Assembly: GCA_018882965.1 (NCBI GenBank)
Contig: VEQY01000003.1
Location: 40,433-104,432, forward strand
DNA from: Mycobacterium sp.
GTDB lineage: Bacteria; Actinomycetota; Actinomycetes; Mycobacteriales; Mycobacteriaceae
Reading direction: 5' to 3'
Length of the DNA: 64,000 nt
Under the pieces are notes generated by a model that had not been told where the DNA came from, did no database searches, and saw only the letters and a list, made by a program, of their open reading frames with translations. The position numbers and the translations under genes are program-made. Position 1 is the stretch's first letter. Every line of letters starts with the position of its first letter. Below, in pieces: positions 8,669 through 17,255 of this stretch.

Positions 8669-9589
8669 TCAGTCGGATGCCTGCGCGGCGATAAGCAGTC
8701 CGGCGAAGTGCGGGCTGCGGAACTCCGCGACAGCGGTCTCGAAGCGTTGCATGGCCCAACCCCAGAAGTCGAAATCCACGGTGCTGGTTGCGTTCTGGAT
8801 GCACCCCCACAGGGTCCAGCCGTACTTGGCCGCGATTCCCTGCAGCCGAGATCGCGCTGTCTTGTGCCGCAGCGGCCGCTGGAAGTAGAGGGCGACAAGA
8901 TGCTCGAGCTGATCGGGGGACAGGTCGCACTCGCTCCAGATGTTGCCCAGCTCGAAGCACGGATCGTTGTTGCCGGAGTACTCGTAGTCGATCAGCCGTA
9001 CCCGCTCACCGTCGTCGATGAAGTTCGCGGCCAGCAGGTCGTTGTTGCAGGGGACGGTGGTGGTGTCGGTCGCCCGCAAAACCCGGCCGATGTCGTCGAA
9101 CTGGCCGGCGAAGTCGCCGTAGGAGGCGGGCAGTCGGAAACCGCCCTCCTGGACGACGCGCAGGTAGCCGGGCTGGCGTTCGAACATGTCGAATCGGCCC
9201 CGAAACCGTGGACCGCGATGCAGCGTCCGGCACCCGTCCGCCACCCGGGCGAGCACGTCGGGCTTCTGAAAGTCGGCGTTGGTCAGGGTCGTGCCTTCGA
9301 GGAAGCCGACCAGCAGGATGCCCAGGTCGGGGCGATAGTCGATGACCGGGGCCCCGACGCCGGCCCGTTCGGCGGCCCGGCTGTTGTGGTACTCGCTGGT
9401 GCGGTCGATACCGAGCAGTGTCGCTGTTCCCAGATCGCAGCGCGCGACGTAGGACGCCGTGGGCGTGCTGACCTTGATGTTGCGATTGGTCAGACCGCCG
9501 TGCAGTTCCTCCAGCAGGCGCGGCTGGCCCGTCAGGGCCGGGAACTCGTCGAGCAACCGATCCAGGTGCGGGTCGTTGAGGAACGGCAT
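8669..9589 (-). CDS. Phosphotransferase of the APH/choline-kinase family
   Basis: A 306-residue kinase-fold protein. Conserved segments are LHGGLTNRNIKV (nucleotide loop), NNDLLAANF (catalytic loop) and LIDYEYSGNNDPCFELGN (metal-binding DYE as in choline/ethanolamine kinases). The catalytic-loop signature is normally H-x-D; here Asn precedes Asn-Asp, so the usual His is replaced. I chose the ATG at 9589 because AAGGAC lies just upstream and MPFLNDPHLDRLL starts the domain. It is co-directional with the dehydrogenase-like gene 14 bases downstream. Together they suggest handling of choline-derived methylamines, but that link is inference from context. Confidence 0.82.
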   Translation of the reverse strand: MPFLNDPHLDRLLDEFPALTGQPRLLEELHGGLTNRNIKVSTPTASYVARCDLGTATLLGIDRTSEYHNSRAAERAGVGAPVIDYRPDLGILLVGFLEGTTLTNADFQKPDVLARVADGCRTLHRGPRFRGRFDMFERQPGYLRVVQEGGFRLPASYGDFAGQFDDIGRVLRATDTTTVPCNNDLLAANFIDDGERVRLIDYEYSGNNDPCFELGNIWSECDLSPDQLEHLVALYFQRPLRHKTARSRLQGIAAKYGWTLWGCIQNATSTVDFDFWGWAMQRFETAVAEFRSPHFAGLLIAAQASD

Positions 9590-9672
9590 GCAGGCGTCCT
9601 TGCGGTGCCGGGGACGGGCGTCTGAAAGATTAGGCCACTTTTCTGGGACAATCCTGGGCAGGTGAATTGAAC

Positions 9673-10848
9673 ATGGACACAACATCGCTGGCCGCGGCGA
9701 CAGCCTCGCAGGTCACACCCGGCGAGGCCGTCATCGATCTGGGTGCCGTCGCGCACAATGTGCGGGTGCTGCGTGAGCACGCCGGCCCCGCGCAGGTAAT
9801 GGCCGTGGTCAAGGCGGACGGCTACGGGCACGGGGCCACCGCGGTGGCCCGGGCCGCGCTGGCGGCGGGGGTTGCCGAGCTGGGAGTGGCGACCGTCGAG
9901 GAGGCGCTGGCGCTGCGACGCGACGGCATCACCGCCCCGGTGCTCGCCTGGCTGCATCCGCCGGGCACCGACTTCGCGCCCGCTCTGACCGCCGACATCC
10001 AGGTCGGGATCTCCTCGGCGACTCAGATCGAGGAGGTGGCCGCTGCGGCTGCGCACACCGGCCGGACCGCGGAGGTGACCATCAAGGTCGACACCGGACT
10101 GAACCGCAACGGGGTCGGCATAAACGAGTACCCGGCCGTGCTCGACGCGCTCGCACGCGCCACCGCCCATGGCTCGATCCGGGTTCGCGGCATCATGTCC
10201 CATCTGGCCAGCGGCGACGAACCCGACAACCCGCTCAACGATCTTCAGGCCGAGCGGTTCACCGCGATGCTCGCCGAAGCCCGCAGGCGGGGCGTGGGCT
10301 TCGAGGTGGCGCACCTGTCGAATTCGCCCTCCACGATGACTCGCCCGGACCTTGCTTTCGACATGGTGCGGCCCGGCGTCGCGGTGTACGGCCTGAGCCC
10401 CATTCCGGGCCGGGGAGACATGGGGCTGCGTCCGGCGATGACCCTGAGGTGCCGGGTGGCCATGGTCAAACGCGTCGCCGCGGGTGAGGGCGTGTCCTAC
10501 GGCCACGCGTGGGTCGCCGACCGGGACACCACGGTGGCCCTGCTGCCGATCGGGTACGCCGACGGGGTGTATCGGGGGCTGAGCGGACGGCTGCGCGTCC
10601 TGATCAACGGCCGGCTGCGGCCCGGTGTGGGCCGGATCTGCATGGACCAGTTCGTCGTCGACCTCGGCCCGGGCCGTCCGGACGTCACCGAGGGCGACGA
10701 GGCTGTCCTCTTCGGACCGGGCACCGCGGGTGAGCCGACCGCGCAGGACTGGGCTGACCTGCTCGACACGATTCACTACGAGGTCGTCACCGGACCGCGC
10801 GGCCGGGTCACCCGCGTCTACCGGGAGGACGGCTCCAGTGGCCGGTGA
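9673..10848 (+). CDS. alr: Alanine racemase
   Basis: Interconverts L- and D-alanine with PLP, supplying D-alanine for peptidoglycan; it is the target of D-cycloserine. The 391-residue protein has the PLP-lysine motif [11 protein letters not shown] (Lys47), the conserved VDTGLNRNG and LSNSPS segments, and the catalytic-tyrosine segment SYGHAW in the C-terminal domain. An AGGTGA at 9660-9665 is 7 nt before the ATG at 9673 but only one base before an alternative TTG at 9667, so the ATG was chosen. It opens the chain of overlapping genes that runs to 15031. Confidence 0.97.
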   Translation: MDTTSLAAATASQVTPGEAVIDLGAVAHNVRVLREHAGPAQVMAVVKADGYGHGATAVARAALAAGVAELGVATVEEALALRRDGITAPVLAWLHPPGTDFAPALTADIQVGISSATQIEEVAAAAAHTGRTAEVTIKVDTGLNRNGVGINEYPAVLDALARATAHGSIRVRGIMSHLASGDEPDNPLNDLQAERFTAMLAEARRRGVGFEVAHLSNSPSTMTRPDLAFDMVRPGVAVYGLSPIPGRGDMGLRPAMTLRCRVAMVKRVAAGEGVSYGHAWVADRDTTVALLPIGYADGVYRGLSGRLRVLINGRLRPGVGRICMDQFVVDLGPGRPDVTEGDEAVLFGPGTAGEPTAQDWADLLDTIHYEVVTGPRGRVTRVYREDGSSGR

Positions 10849-11956
10849 ACGTCCCCGACGTGCCGGTCTCGCCCGGGCGGGCAGGAAGGCCGGATTGATG
10901 GCAGGGGTCGCCGGCCTCGGCGCGGTCGGAGCGGCCGCGGGCCTGTCGGCCGCGAGGTCGCTGCGCCAGCGCAGGTACCGCGACGCCTACGAGGGGGAGG
11001 ACTTCGCTCTTCTGGACGCCGACCGCGGCTGCGTGATCACCACGCCCGACGGCGTCCCATTGGTGGTGCGGGAGGTGGGACCGGTGACGGCCCCGCTGAC
11101 GGTCATCTTCGCCCACGGGTTCTGCCTGCGCATGGGGTCGTTTCACTTCCAGCGCGCCGCACTCGGGGAGCGCTGGGGCGAACAGGTCCGGATGGTCTTC
11201 TACGACCAGCGCGGGCACGGGCAGTCCGGTTCCGCACCCATCGGCACCTACACCGTGCCGCAACTGGGTGCTGATCTGGAAACCGTTCTGCAGGTGATGG
11301 TTCCGCGTGGCCCGGTGGTTCTGGTCGGGCACTCGATGGGCGGTATGACGGTGCTCTCCCACGCGCGCCAATTCCCGCAGCACTACGGCGGCCGGATCGT
11401 GGGCGCCGCGCTGATCTCCTCGGCGGCCGAGGGGCTGCCGCGCTCGCCGGTGGGGGAGATCCTGCAGAACCCGGCGCTGGAAGGGGTGCGTTTCGCCGCC
11501 AGGTACGCGCCCAGCCTGGTGCATCGCACCCGTGGTGCGGCCCGTTCGGCTCTGCGCCCGATCCTGCGTGCCGCGTCGTTCGGCGGTGACGCGGTGAGCC
11601 CCCGGGTCGCCGCATTCTCCGAATCGATGATCTACGGCACGGAGGTTGCCACCCTCGTCGAGTTCCTGCACGCCCTGGAGGTCCACGACGAGACTGCCGC
11701 GCTGGCGGTACTGGCGGGCATCCCGACCCTGATCGCCTGCGGCGACCAGGACGTGTTGACCCCGGTCCGGCACTCGCGGGAGATGGCCGCGGCATTGCCC
11801 GATTCGACGCTCGTGGTGGTGCCGGGCGCCGGTCATCTCGTGCAGATGGAGCGACCCGACGTCATCAACGAAGCCCTCGTCGAACTGGTCGAGCAGGCCA
11901 CGCCGTCGCGACTGGTGGCCTTCGCGCGGCGGGTCAGGGACCGGGCCCATGACTGA
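10838..11956 (+). CDS. Alpha/beta hydrolase
   Basis: A 372-residue hydrolase. After a basic N-terminus comes a short hydrophobic stretch ([23 protein letters not shown], about 19-41) that could be a membrane anchor. The fold shows [12 protein letters not shown] (oxyanion region), the nucleophile elbow GHSMGG, an acid in CGDQDVLTP and the catalytic His in [11 protein letters not shown], so the triad looks intact. The GTG at 10838 has GGGAGGA just upstream and overlaps the end of alr by 11 bases. Such a gene between alr and tsaE is usual in mycobacteria. Substrate unknown; a lipid or ester is possible. Confidence 0.88.
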   Translation: MAGERPRRAGLARAGRKAGLMAGVAGLGAVGAAAGLSAARSLRQRRYRDAYEGEDFALLDADRGCVITTPDGVPLVVREVGPVTAPLTVIFAHGFCLRMGSFHFQRAALGERWGEQVRMVFYDQRGHGQSGSAPIGTYTVPQLGADLETVLQVMVPRGPVVLVGHSMGGMTVLSHARQFPQHYGGRIVGAALISSAAEGLPRSPVGEILQNPALEGVRFAARYAPSLVHRTRGAARSALRPILRAASFGGDAVSPRVAAFSESMIYGTEVATLVEFLHALEVHDETAALAVLAGIPTLIACGDQDVLTPVRHSREMAAALPDSTLVVVPGAGHLVQMERPDVINEALVELVEQATPSRLVAFARRVRDRAHD

Positions 11957-12425
11957 GCTGACCGGCGCGGCGACCGACGCGGAAACGGTCACGCTGCCGA
12001 CCGTCGAGGCCACTCTCGCCCTCGGTGAACGCCTCGGTCGCGAGGTGCGCGCGGGTGACGTGGTCGTCCTGACCGGCCCGCTCGGTGCCGGTAAGACGGT
12101 GCTGGCCAGAGGGATTGCGCGGGGGATGGACGTGGAGGGACCGATCATCTCTCCGACGTTCGTGCTGGCGCGGGTGCACCGGGCTCGCGAACCGGGCCGC
12201 CCGTCGATGGTGCACGTCGACGTCTATCGCCTGCGCGAGGGCGGCGACCTACTGGCCGAATTGGACTCGCTGGACATCGATACCGACCTGGACGAGGCCG
12301 TAGCGGTGGTCGAGTGGGGAGAGGGACTGGCCGAGCGGCTCGCCCAGCGCCACCTCGACGTCACGCTGCAGCGCGTTCCCGACAGTGATATCCGCACCGC
12401 GACCTGGCGGTGGAGCCGACGGTGA
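11949..12425 (+). CDS. tsaE: tRNA t6A37 biosynthesis ATPase TsaE
   Basis: The ATPase of the TsaBDE complex that installs threonylcarbamoyl-adenosine at position 37 of ANN-decoding tRNAs. The 158-residue protein has the Walker A motif TGPLGAGKTVLARGIARG (about 38-55), the switch segment ISPTFVLARVH, VHVDVYRL and VVEWGEG. It overlaps the hydrolase by 8 bases and tsaB by 4. Its genomic neighbourhood with tsaB, rimI and tsaD is the classic actinobacterial arrangement, which makes the assignment firm. Confidence 0.95.
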   Translation: MTELTGAATDAETVTLPTVEATLALGERLGREVRAGDVVVLTGPLGAGKTVLARGIARGMDVEGPIISPTFVLARVHRAREPGRPSMVHVDVYRLREGGDLLAELDSLDIDTDLDEAVAVVEWGEGLAERLAQRHLDVTLQRVPDSDIRTATWRWSRR

Positions 12426-13060
12426 GTGCCCGCATCCCCCGAGCGGTGCTGGCGATCGACACCGCCACGCCCGCCGTGCTGGCCGGCGTCGTACTGGACG
12501 ACACCACACTGGCGGAACGGGTGACCATCGACGCTCACGCGCACGCTGAGCAGCTGACCCCCAATATCGTTGCAGCACTGAAGGATTGCAGCCTGGCGAT
12601 GGATCAGCTGACGGCCGTCGTGGTCGGATGCGGGCCGGGTCCATTCACCGGGCTTCGGGTGGGGATGGCCACTGCCGCCGCCTATGGCCACGCCCTGGGC
12701 ATCCCGGTTTTCGGGGTGTGCTCTCTGGACGCGATCGGTGTGCGGACGGCCGGTGAGGTGCTCGTGGTGACCGATGCGCGCCGCCGCGAGGTTTACTGGG
12801 CGCGCTACTCAGGCGGTGTGCGCATCGACGGCCCCGGTGTCGCGGCACCTGCCGACGTGCCGGTGAGCGGGGCGGAGCACGTGGCCGGAACGCTGACCGA
12901 CCCGTTCGGCCTGCCGCGGGTGGAACCGGTGTACCCCTCGCCCGCGGGCCTGGTGGCCGCCGTCACCGACTGGGACACCACGCCCGGCCCGCTGGTTCCC
13001 CTGTATTTGCGTCGCCCAGATGCGAAGACCCTGGCCGAGCGAGCGGGGGCGGCTCGGTGA
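12422..13060 (+). CDS. tsaB: tRNA t6A37 biosynthesis scaffold TsaB
   Basis: An ASKHA-fold partner of TsaD. Sequence VLAIDTATPAVLAGVV, HAEQLTPNI and VVVGCGPGPFTGLRVGMATAAAYG is the family signature. The 212-residue form starting at GTG 12422 (GTGA overlap with the tsaE stop) has GGTGGAG 8-14 nt upstream; a GTG at 12410 would add only four residues. TsaB lacks its own catalytic site in this family and acts as a dimerisation platform. It overlaps rimI by 4 bases. Confidence 0.94.
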   Translation: MSARIPRAVLAIDTATPAVLAGVVLDDTTLAERVTIDAHAHAEQLTPNIVAALKDCSLAMDQLTAVVVGCGPGPFTGLRVGMATAAAYGHALGIPVFGVCSLDAIGVRTAGEVLVVTDARRREVYWARYSGGVRIDGPGVAAPADVPVSGAEHVAGTLTDPFGLPRVEPVYPSPAGLVAAVTDWDTTPGPLVPLYLRRPDAKTLAERAGAAR

Positions 13061-13512
13061 ATGCCGTCTACGGCCACCTGACTGCGGGAGACGCCGCCCG
13101 CTGCGCGGAACTGGAGGCCCTGCTCTTCGACGGGGACGATCCATGGCCGCGCGAAGCGTTCCTGCGCGAGATCGCCTCACCGCACGCGCACTACGTCGCG
13201 GCGAGGGTCGAGGACACACTCGTCGGCTACGCCGGCATCGCGCGTCTGGGACGTACTCCGCCCTTCGAGTACGAGATTCACACGGTGGGCGTTGATCCGG
13301 CCTACCAGGGCCGGGGGATCGGGCGGCGGATGATGGCAGCGCTGCTCGATCTCGCCGGCCAGGACGGCGTGGTTTTCCTGGAGGTGCGCACCGACAACGA
13401 GCCGGCCATCGCGCTCTACCGCAGCCTCGGCTTCGTCGAGGTCGGTCTGCGCCGGCGCTACTACCGGGCCAGCGGTGCCGACGCCTTCACCATGCGGCGG
13501 GGCCCGGCATGA
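13057..13512 (+). CDS. rimI: Ribosomal-protein-S18-alanine N-acetyltransferase type GNAT
   Basis: A 151-residue GNAT acetyltransferase. The acetyl-CoA loop is [22 protein letters not shown] (about 85-106), followed by [20 protein letters not shown], the hallmark of RimI/RimJ enzymes that acetylate protein N-termini. The GTG start overlaps the tsaB stop as GTGA, and its own stop overlaps the tsaD ATG as ATGA, implying translational coupling. Family members may acetylate targets besides S18; the sequence cannot decide this. Confidence 0.92.
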   Translation: MNAVYGHLTAGDAARCAELEALLFDGDDPWPREAFLREIASPHAHYVAARVEDTLVGYAGIARLGRTPPFEYEIHTVGVDPAYQGRGIGRRMMAALLDLAGQDGVVFLEVRTDNEPAIALYRSLGFVEVGLRRRYYRASGADAFTMRRGPA

Positions 13513-14534
13513 GAACCGTGCTGGCCATCGAAAGCTCCTGCGACGAGACCGGGGTCGGGATCGCCGGTCTGGACGATGACGGAACCGTCACCCTGCTCGC
13601 CGACGAGCTGGCCTCCAGCGTCGACGAACACGCCAGGTTCGGGGGAGTGGTGCCCGAGATCGCCTCGCGCGCCCATCTGGAGGCGCTGGTGCCGACCATG
13701 CGCCGGGCCCTGGACTCCGCCGGGATCGACCGCCCGGACGCCGTCGCCGCCACCATCGGGCCCGGCCTGGCCGGAGCCCTGATGGTCGGGGTGGCCGCGG
13801 CCAAGGCCTACTCCGCGGCCTGGGGGGTGCCGTTCTACGCGGTCAACCACCTCGGCGGGCACCTCGCCGCCGACGTCTACGACCACGGACCGCTGCCGGA
13901 GTGCGTGGCCCTGCTGGTCTCCGGCGGGCACACCCACCTGCTGCACGTGCGCTCACTCGGAGAGCCGATCGTGGAGTTGGGCAGCACCGTCGACGACGCG
14001 GCGGGGGAGGCCTACGACAAGGTGGCCCGGCTGCTGGGACTGGGCTATCCGGGTGGGAAGGTACTCGACGACCTGGCCCGCACCGGCGACCCCGAGGCAG
14101 TCGTTTTCCCGCGCGGGATGACCGGTCCTCGTGACGACCCCTACACCTTCAGCTTCTCCGGCCTCAAGACGGCGGTCGCACGCTACGTGGAGGCCAATCC
14201 CGCCGCAGTGGCTGCCGACGTCGCCGCGGGATTTCAGGAGTCGGTCGCCGACGTGCTGACTGCCAAAGCGGTGCGGGCGGCGAGCGATCTGGGTGTCGCG
14301 ACACTGCTGATCGCCGGCGGGGTCGCAGCCAATTCGCGCTTGCGCGAGATGGCTGAACAGCGTTGTGCGGCTGCCGGTCTGGAGCTAAGGGTTCCGCGGC
14401 TACGGCTTTGCACCGACAATGGGGCGATGATCGCGTCCTATGCGGCACACCTCATCGGGGCCGGAGCCCGGCCCTCACCTCTGGAGGCTGCCAGCGACCC
14501 CGGCCTACCGATCGTGACCGGGCAGGTGCTGTGA
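13509..14534 (+). CDS. tsaD: tRNA N6-threonylcarbamoyladenosine transferase TsaD
   Basis: Catalytic subunit of t6A37 formation; transfers the threonylcarbamoyl group from TC-AMP to tRNA. The 341-residue ASKHA protein shows [14 protein letters not shown] at the N-terminus, the metal-binding HxxxH in [26 protein letters not shown] and [15 protein letters not shown]. Length and motifs are those of a complete enzyme. With tsaE and tsaB upstream, all three complex members are encoded within 2.6 kb. Confidence 0.97.
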   Translation: MRTVLAIESSCDETGVGIAGLDDDGTVTLLADELASSVDEHARFGGVVPEIASRAHLEALVPTMRRALDSAGIDRPDAVAATIGPGLAGALMVGVAAAKAYSAAWGVPFYAVNHLGGHLAADVYDHGPLPECVALLVSGGHTHLLHVRSLGEPIVELGSTVDDAAGEAYDKVARLLGLGYPGGKVLDDLARTGDPEAVVFPRGMTGPRDDPYTFSFSGLKTAVARYVEANPAAVAADVAAGFQESVADVLTAKAVRAASDLGVATLLIAGGVAANSRLREMAEQRCAAAGLELRVPRLRLCTDNGAMIASYAAHLIGAGARPSPLEAASDPGLPIVTGQVL

Positions 14535-15031
14535 GCGCCTCCGATGACCGTTCAGCGATCCTTGACCTGATCTATCGCTACGCCGAACTGATCGACGCCG
14601 GCGACTTCGACGGGGTGGGCCGGCTCCTGCAGCGCGCGTCCTTCGGCGGGCCCCGGACCCCGACGGTGACGGGTGCGCGCAACATCGCCGGCCTGTTCAC
14701 CGTCATGACGAAGCGCTTTGCGGACGGCACCCCGAAGACCCGTCACCTGGTGCTCAACCCGATCGTGGAGATCGACCCGGGCAACCCGGACACCGCCACC
14801 GCCCGGTCCACCTTCTGCGTCGTGCAGGCCACCGACCGGCTACCACTGCAACCGGTGGTGGTCGGCCGGTATGCGGACGAGTTCGCCCGGGAGCCCGCAT
14901 ACCCCGGGAGCTGGTATTTCACCTCCCGGACAGCCGACGTCGAGATGGTCGGGGACGTCTCCGAACACCTGCTGATGGACCACCGCCGGTTCGACGTCCC
15001 GTCAGGTCCGCCCAGCGCGGCTTCGCCGTAG
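14531..15031 (+). CDS. SnoaL/NTF2-like protein
   Basis: A 166-residue protein from a GTG that overlaps the tsaD stop. The N-terminal helix [33 protein letters not shown] and the later [29 protein letters not shown] are typical of the cone-shaped NTF2-like fold used by SnoaL cyclases, ring-hydroxylating dioxygenase beta subunits and small isomerases. No catalytic set can be assigned. Position as last gene of the alr-tsaD operon indicates co-expression; it ends just before the groES control region. Function unknown. Confidence 0.82.
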   Translation: MSASDDRSAILDLIYRYAELIDAGDFDGVGRLLQRASFGGPRTPTVTGARNIAGLFTVMTKRFADGTPKTRHLVLNPIVEIDPGNPDTATARSTFCVVQATDRLPLQPVVVGRYADEFAREPAYPGSWYFTSRTADVEMVGDVSEHLLMDHRRFDVPSGPPSAASP

Positions 15032-15052
15032 GCGAACCTGCAGCACCCCCTC

Positions 15053-15086
15053 TTGAGTGCTAGCACTCACCGGTATAGAGTGCTAG
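15053..15086. promoter_or_regulatory. CIRCE operator (HrcA site) with an extra half-site, upstream of groES
   Basis: CTAGCACTC (15060-15068), nine bases, then GAGTGCTAG (15078-15086) make a perfect 9-N9-9 CIRCE inverted repeat, the binding site of the heat-shock repressor HrcA. The left arm is also part of a second perfect 14-bp palindrome GAGTGCTAGCACTC (15055-15068), giving three half-sites in 32 bases. TTGAGT (15053-15058) and TATAGA (15074-15079) could be -35/-10 elements with a short 15-base spacer, so HrcA would block polymerase directly. Confidence 0.9.
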
Positions 15087-15187
15087 GTGGCAGGCGGACA
15101 ATCCCTGTGTCGGCACCCGCGACGACGGCGCGAGGGCTCGGACGAATGCCGAATACCTGGTTAACGAGAACACAGTGGAGGAACCAC

Positions 15188-15490
15188 GTGGCGAGCGTGA
15201 AAATCAAGCCTCTCGAGGACAAGATCCTCGTTCAGGCCAACGAGGCTGAGACGACCACCGCGTCGGGTCTGGTCATCCCGGACACCGCCAAGGAGAAGCC
15301 CCAGGAGGGCACCGTCGTGGCCGTCGGTCCCGGCCGCTGGGACGAGGACGGCGAGAAGCGCATCCCCCTGGATGTTGCCGAGGGCGACACCGTCATCTAC
15401 AGCAAGTACGGCGGGACGGAGATCAAGTACAACGGCGAGGAGTACCTGATCCTGTCGGCCCGCGACGTTCTGGCAGTCGTCAGCAAGTAG
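15188..15490 (+). CDS. groES: Co-chaperonin GroES (Hsp10)
   Basis: A 100-residue lid of the GroEL chaperonin. [48 protein letters not shown] is the textbook mobile-loop region, and the C-terminus [15 protein letters not shown] is conserved. The GTG at 15188 is preceded by GGAGGAA, which settles the start. The preceding 100-base leader carries the CIRCE site, so heat-shock derepression through HrcA is expected. Confidence 0.98.
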   Translation: MASVKIKPLEDKILVQANEAETTTASGLVIPDTAKEKPQEGTVVAVGPGRWDEDGEKRIPLDVAEGDTVIYSKYGGTEIKYNGEEYLILSARDVLAVVSK

Positions 15491-15498
15491 TTCGTGAG

Positions 15499-15539
15499 CC
15501 GCCCCGGAACACCGTCCCCAGGGGCGGGTTCCGGGGCGG
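15499..15539 (+). terminator. Strong hairpin between groES and groEL1 (attenuator or processing site)
   Basis: CCGCCCCGGAAC (15499-15510) is exactly complementary to GTTCCGGGGCGG (15528-15539), with a 17-base loop that itself contains CCCC-A-GGGG. It is followed by TCTTCATCC, not a U-run, so full intrinsic termination is doubtful. It lies 9 bases after the groES stop and 46 before groEL1. It may protect the groES message, attenuate groEL1, or mark a cleavage site. Confidence 0.55.
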
Positions 15540-15585
15540 TCTTCATCCCCGCCCCCTTTCCCATCGGATCGAACACAGGACCGTC

Positions 15586-17202
15586 ATGAGCAAGCAGATC
15601 GAGTACGACGAGACCGCACGCCGGGCCATGGAGGCCGGCGTCGACAAACTGGCCGACGCAGTGCGCGTGACCCTGGGCCCGCGCGGCCGGCACGTTGTTC
15701 TTGCCAAGGCCTTCGGTGGTCCGACGGTCACCAACGACGGGGTGACCATCGCCCGCGAGATCGAGTTGGAGGACCCGTTCGAGAACCTCGGAGCCCAACT
15801 GGTCAAGTCGGTGGCGACCAAGACCAACGACGTCGCCGGCGACGGCACGACGACCGCGACCGTGCTGGCCCAGGCGATGATCAGGGCAGGCCTGCGCAAC
15901 GTCGCCGCGGGCGCCAACCCGATCGCGCTCGGCGAGGGCATCGGCCGGGCGGCCGATGCGGTCTGCGAGTCCCTGCTCGCCGCGGCGACTCCGGTGTCGG
16001 GGAAGAACGCCATCGCCCAGGTGGCCACCGTCGCCTCGCGCGACGAGGAGATCGGCGAGATGGTCGGCGAGGCCATGACCAAGGTGGGTGGCGACGGTGT
16101 CGTCAGCGTCGAGGAGTCCTCGGGCCTGGAGACCGAACTGGAGATCACCGAGGGCATCGGCTTCGACAAGGGTTTCATCTCCGCCTACTTCATCACCGAC
16201 TTCGACTCCCAGGAAGCCGTTCTCGAGGACGCGGTGGTGTTGCTGCACCGCGACAAGATCAGTTCACTGCCGGACCTGCTGCCGCTGCTGGAGAAAGTCG
16301 CGCAGGCAGGCAAGCCGCTGCTGATCGTCGCCGAGGACGTCGAAGGCGAACCGCTGTCGACCCTGGTCGTCAACGCGATCCGCAAGACGCTGCGGGCGGT
16401 GGCGGTCAAGGCTCCGTTCTTCGGTGACCGCCGCAAGGCCTTCCTGGAGGACCTCGCCGTCGTCACCGGCGGTCAGGTGATCAACCCCGATGTGGGTCTG
16501 GTGCTGCGCGAGGTCGGCCTGGAGGTACTCGGCTCGGCCCGCCGTGTCGTGGTCAGCAAGGACGACACCGTCATCGTCGACGGCGGCGGCACCCACGACG
16601 CCATCGCCAACCGGGTCAGGCAACTGCGCTCGGAGATCGAGGCCACCGATTCCGACTGGGATCGCGAAAAGCTCGAGGAGCGGCTGGCCAAGCTGGCCGG
16701 CGGAGTCGCGGTCATCAAGGTCGGCGCTGCCACCGAGACCGCGCTCAAGGAGCGCAAGCACCGCGTCGAGGACGCGGTGGCGGCGGCCAAGGCCGCCGTC
16801 GAGGAGGGCATCGTCCCCGGCGGCGGAAGCGCGCTGGTGCAGGCCCGTGCGGCCCTCGCGCCGCTGCGCGCCGAACTGACCGGGGACGCCGCGCTGGGCG
16901 TGGAGGTGTTCTCCGACGCGCTCTCAGCCCCGCTGCACTGGATCGCGACCAACGCCGGTCTGGACGGCTCGGTGGTGGTGCACAAGGTCGCCGACTTGCC
17001 CGCCGGCCACGGCTTCAACGCCGCCTCGCTCACCTACGGCGACCTTGTCGCAGACGGTGTCGTCGACCCGGTGAAGGTCACGCGATCGGCAGTCATCAAC
17101 GCCGCCTCGGTGGCCCGCATGCTGTTGACGACTGAGGCAGCCGTCGTCGAGCATGCAAGCCATGATGAAGGCGAACACGCGGGACACGGGCACACGCACT
17201 AG
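15586..17202 (+). CDS. groEL1: Chaperonin GroEL1 (Hsp60) with histidine-rich tail
   Basis: A 538-residue chaperonin subunit: [12 protein letters not shown] and [11 protein letters not shown] (ATP site), [13 protein letters not shown] (catalytic Asp) and [12 protein letters not shown] near the C-terminal equatorial domain. The C-terminus [16 protein letters not shown] is His-rich, the mark of the GroEL1 paralogue; the housekeeping GroEL2 ends in a Gly-Met-rich tail. In mycobacteria GroEL1 is the dispensable copy linked to mycolate and biofilm biology and metal binding. It forms a bicistron with groES and shares its CIRCE control. Confidence 0.97.
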   Translation: MSKQIEYDETARRAMEAGVDKLADAVRVTLGPRGRHVVLAKAFGGPTVTNDGVTIAREIELEDPFENLGAQLVKSVATKTNDVAGDGTTTATVLAQAMIRAGLRNVAAGANPIALGEGIGRAADAVCESLLAAATPVSGKNAIAQVATVASRDEEIGEMVGEAMTKVGGDGVVSVEESSGLETELEITEGIGFDKGFISAYFITDFDSQEAVLEDAVVLLHRDKISSLPDLLPLLEKVAQAGKPLLIVAEDVEGEPLSTLVVNAIRKTLRAVAVKAPFFGDRRKAFLEDLAVVTGGQVINPDVGLVLREVGLEVLGSARRVVVSKDDTVIVDGGGTHDAIANRVRQLRSEIEATDSDWDREKLEERLAKLAGGVAVIKVGAATETALKERKHRVEDAVAAAKAAVEEGIVPGGGSALVQARAALAPLRAELTGDAALGVEVFSDALSAPLHWIATNAGLDGSVVVHKVADLPAGHGFNAASLTYGDLVADGVVDPVKVTRSAVINAASVARMLLTTEAAVVEHASHDEGEHAGHGHTH

Positions 17203-17213
17203 TTGACGAGACA

Positions 17214-17242
17214 GGGAGGGCACCCAGTTGGGTGTCCTCTCC
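17214..17242. terminator. Bidirectional hairpin between convergent groEL1 and amidase gene
   Basis: The stem GGGAGGGCACCC (17214-17225) pairs with GGGTGTCCTCTC (17230-17241) around the loop AGTT, 12 pairs with two G-U. It sits 11 bases after the groEL1 stop and 14 bases before the end of the convergent gene, a normal place for a shared terminator. There is no clear T-tract on either side, as is common in mycobacteria. Confidence 0.6.
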
Positions 17243-17255
17243 TAGATGAATCGGC

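Noticed and set aside
9667..9672. TTG start for alr giving two more residues
   Set aside because: The AGGTGA would be one base from the TTG but is 7 bases from the ATG at 9673.
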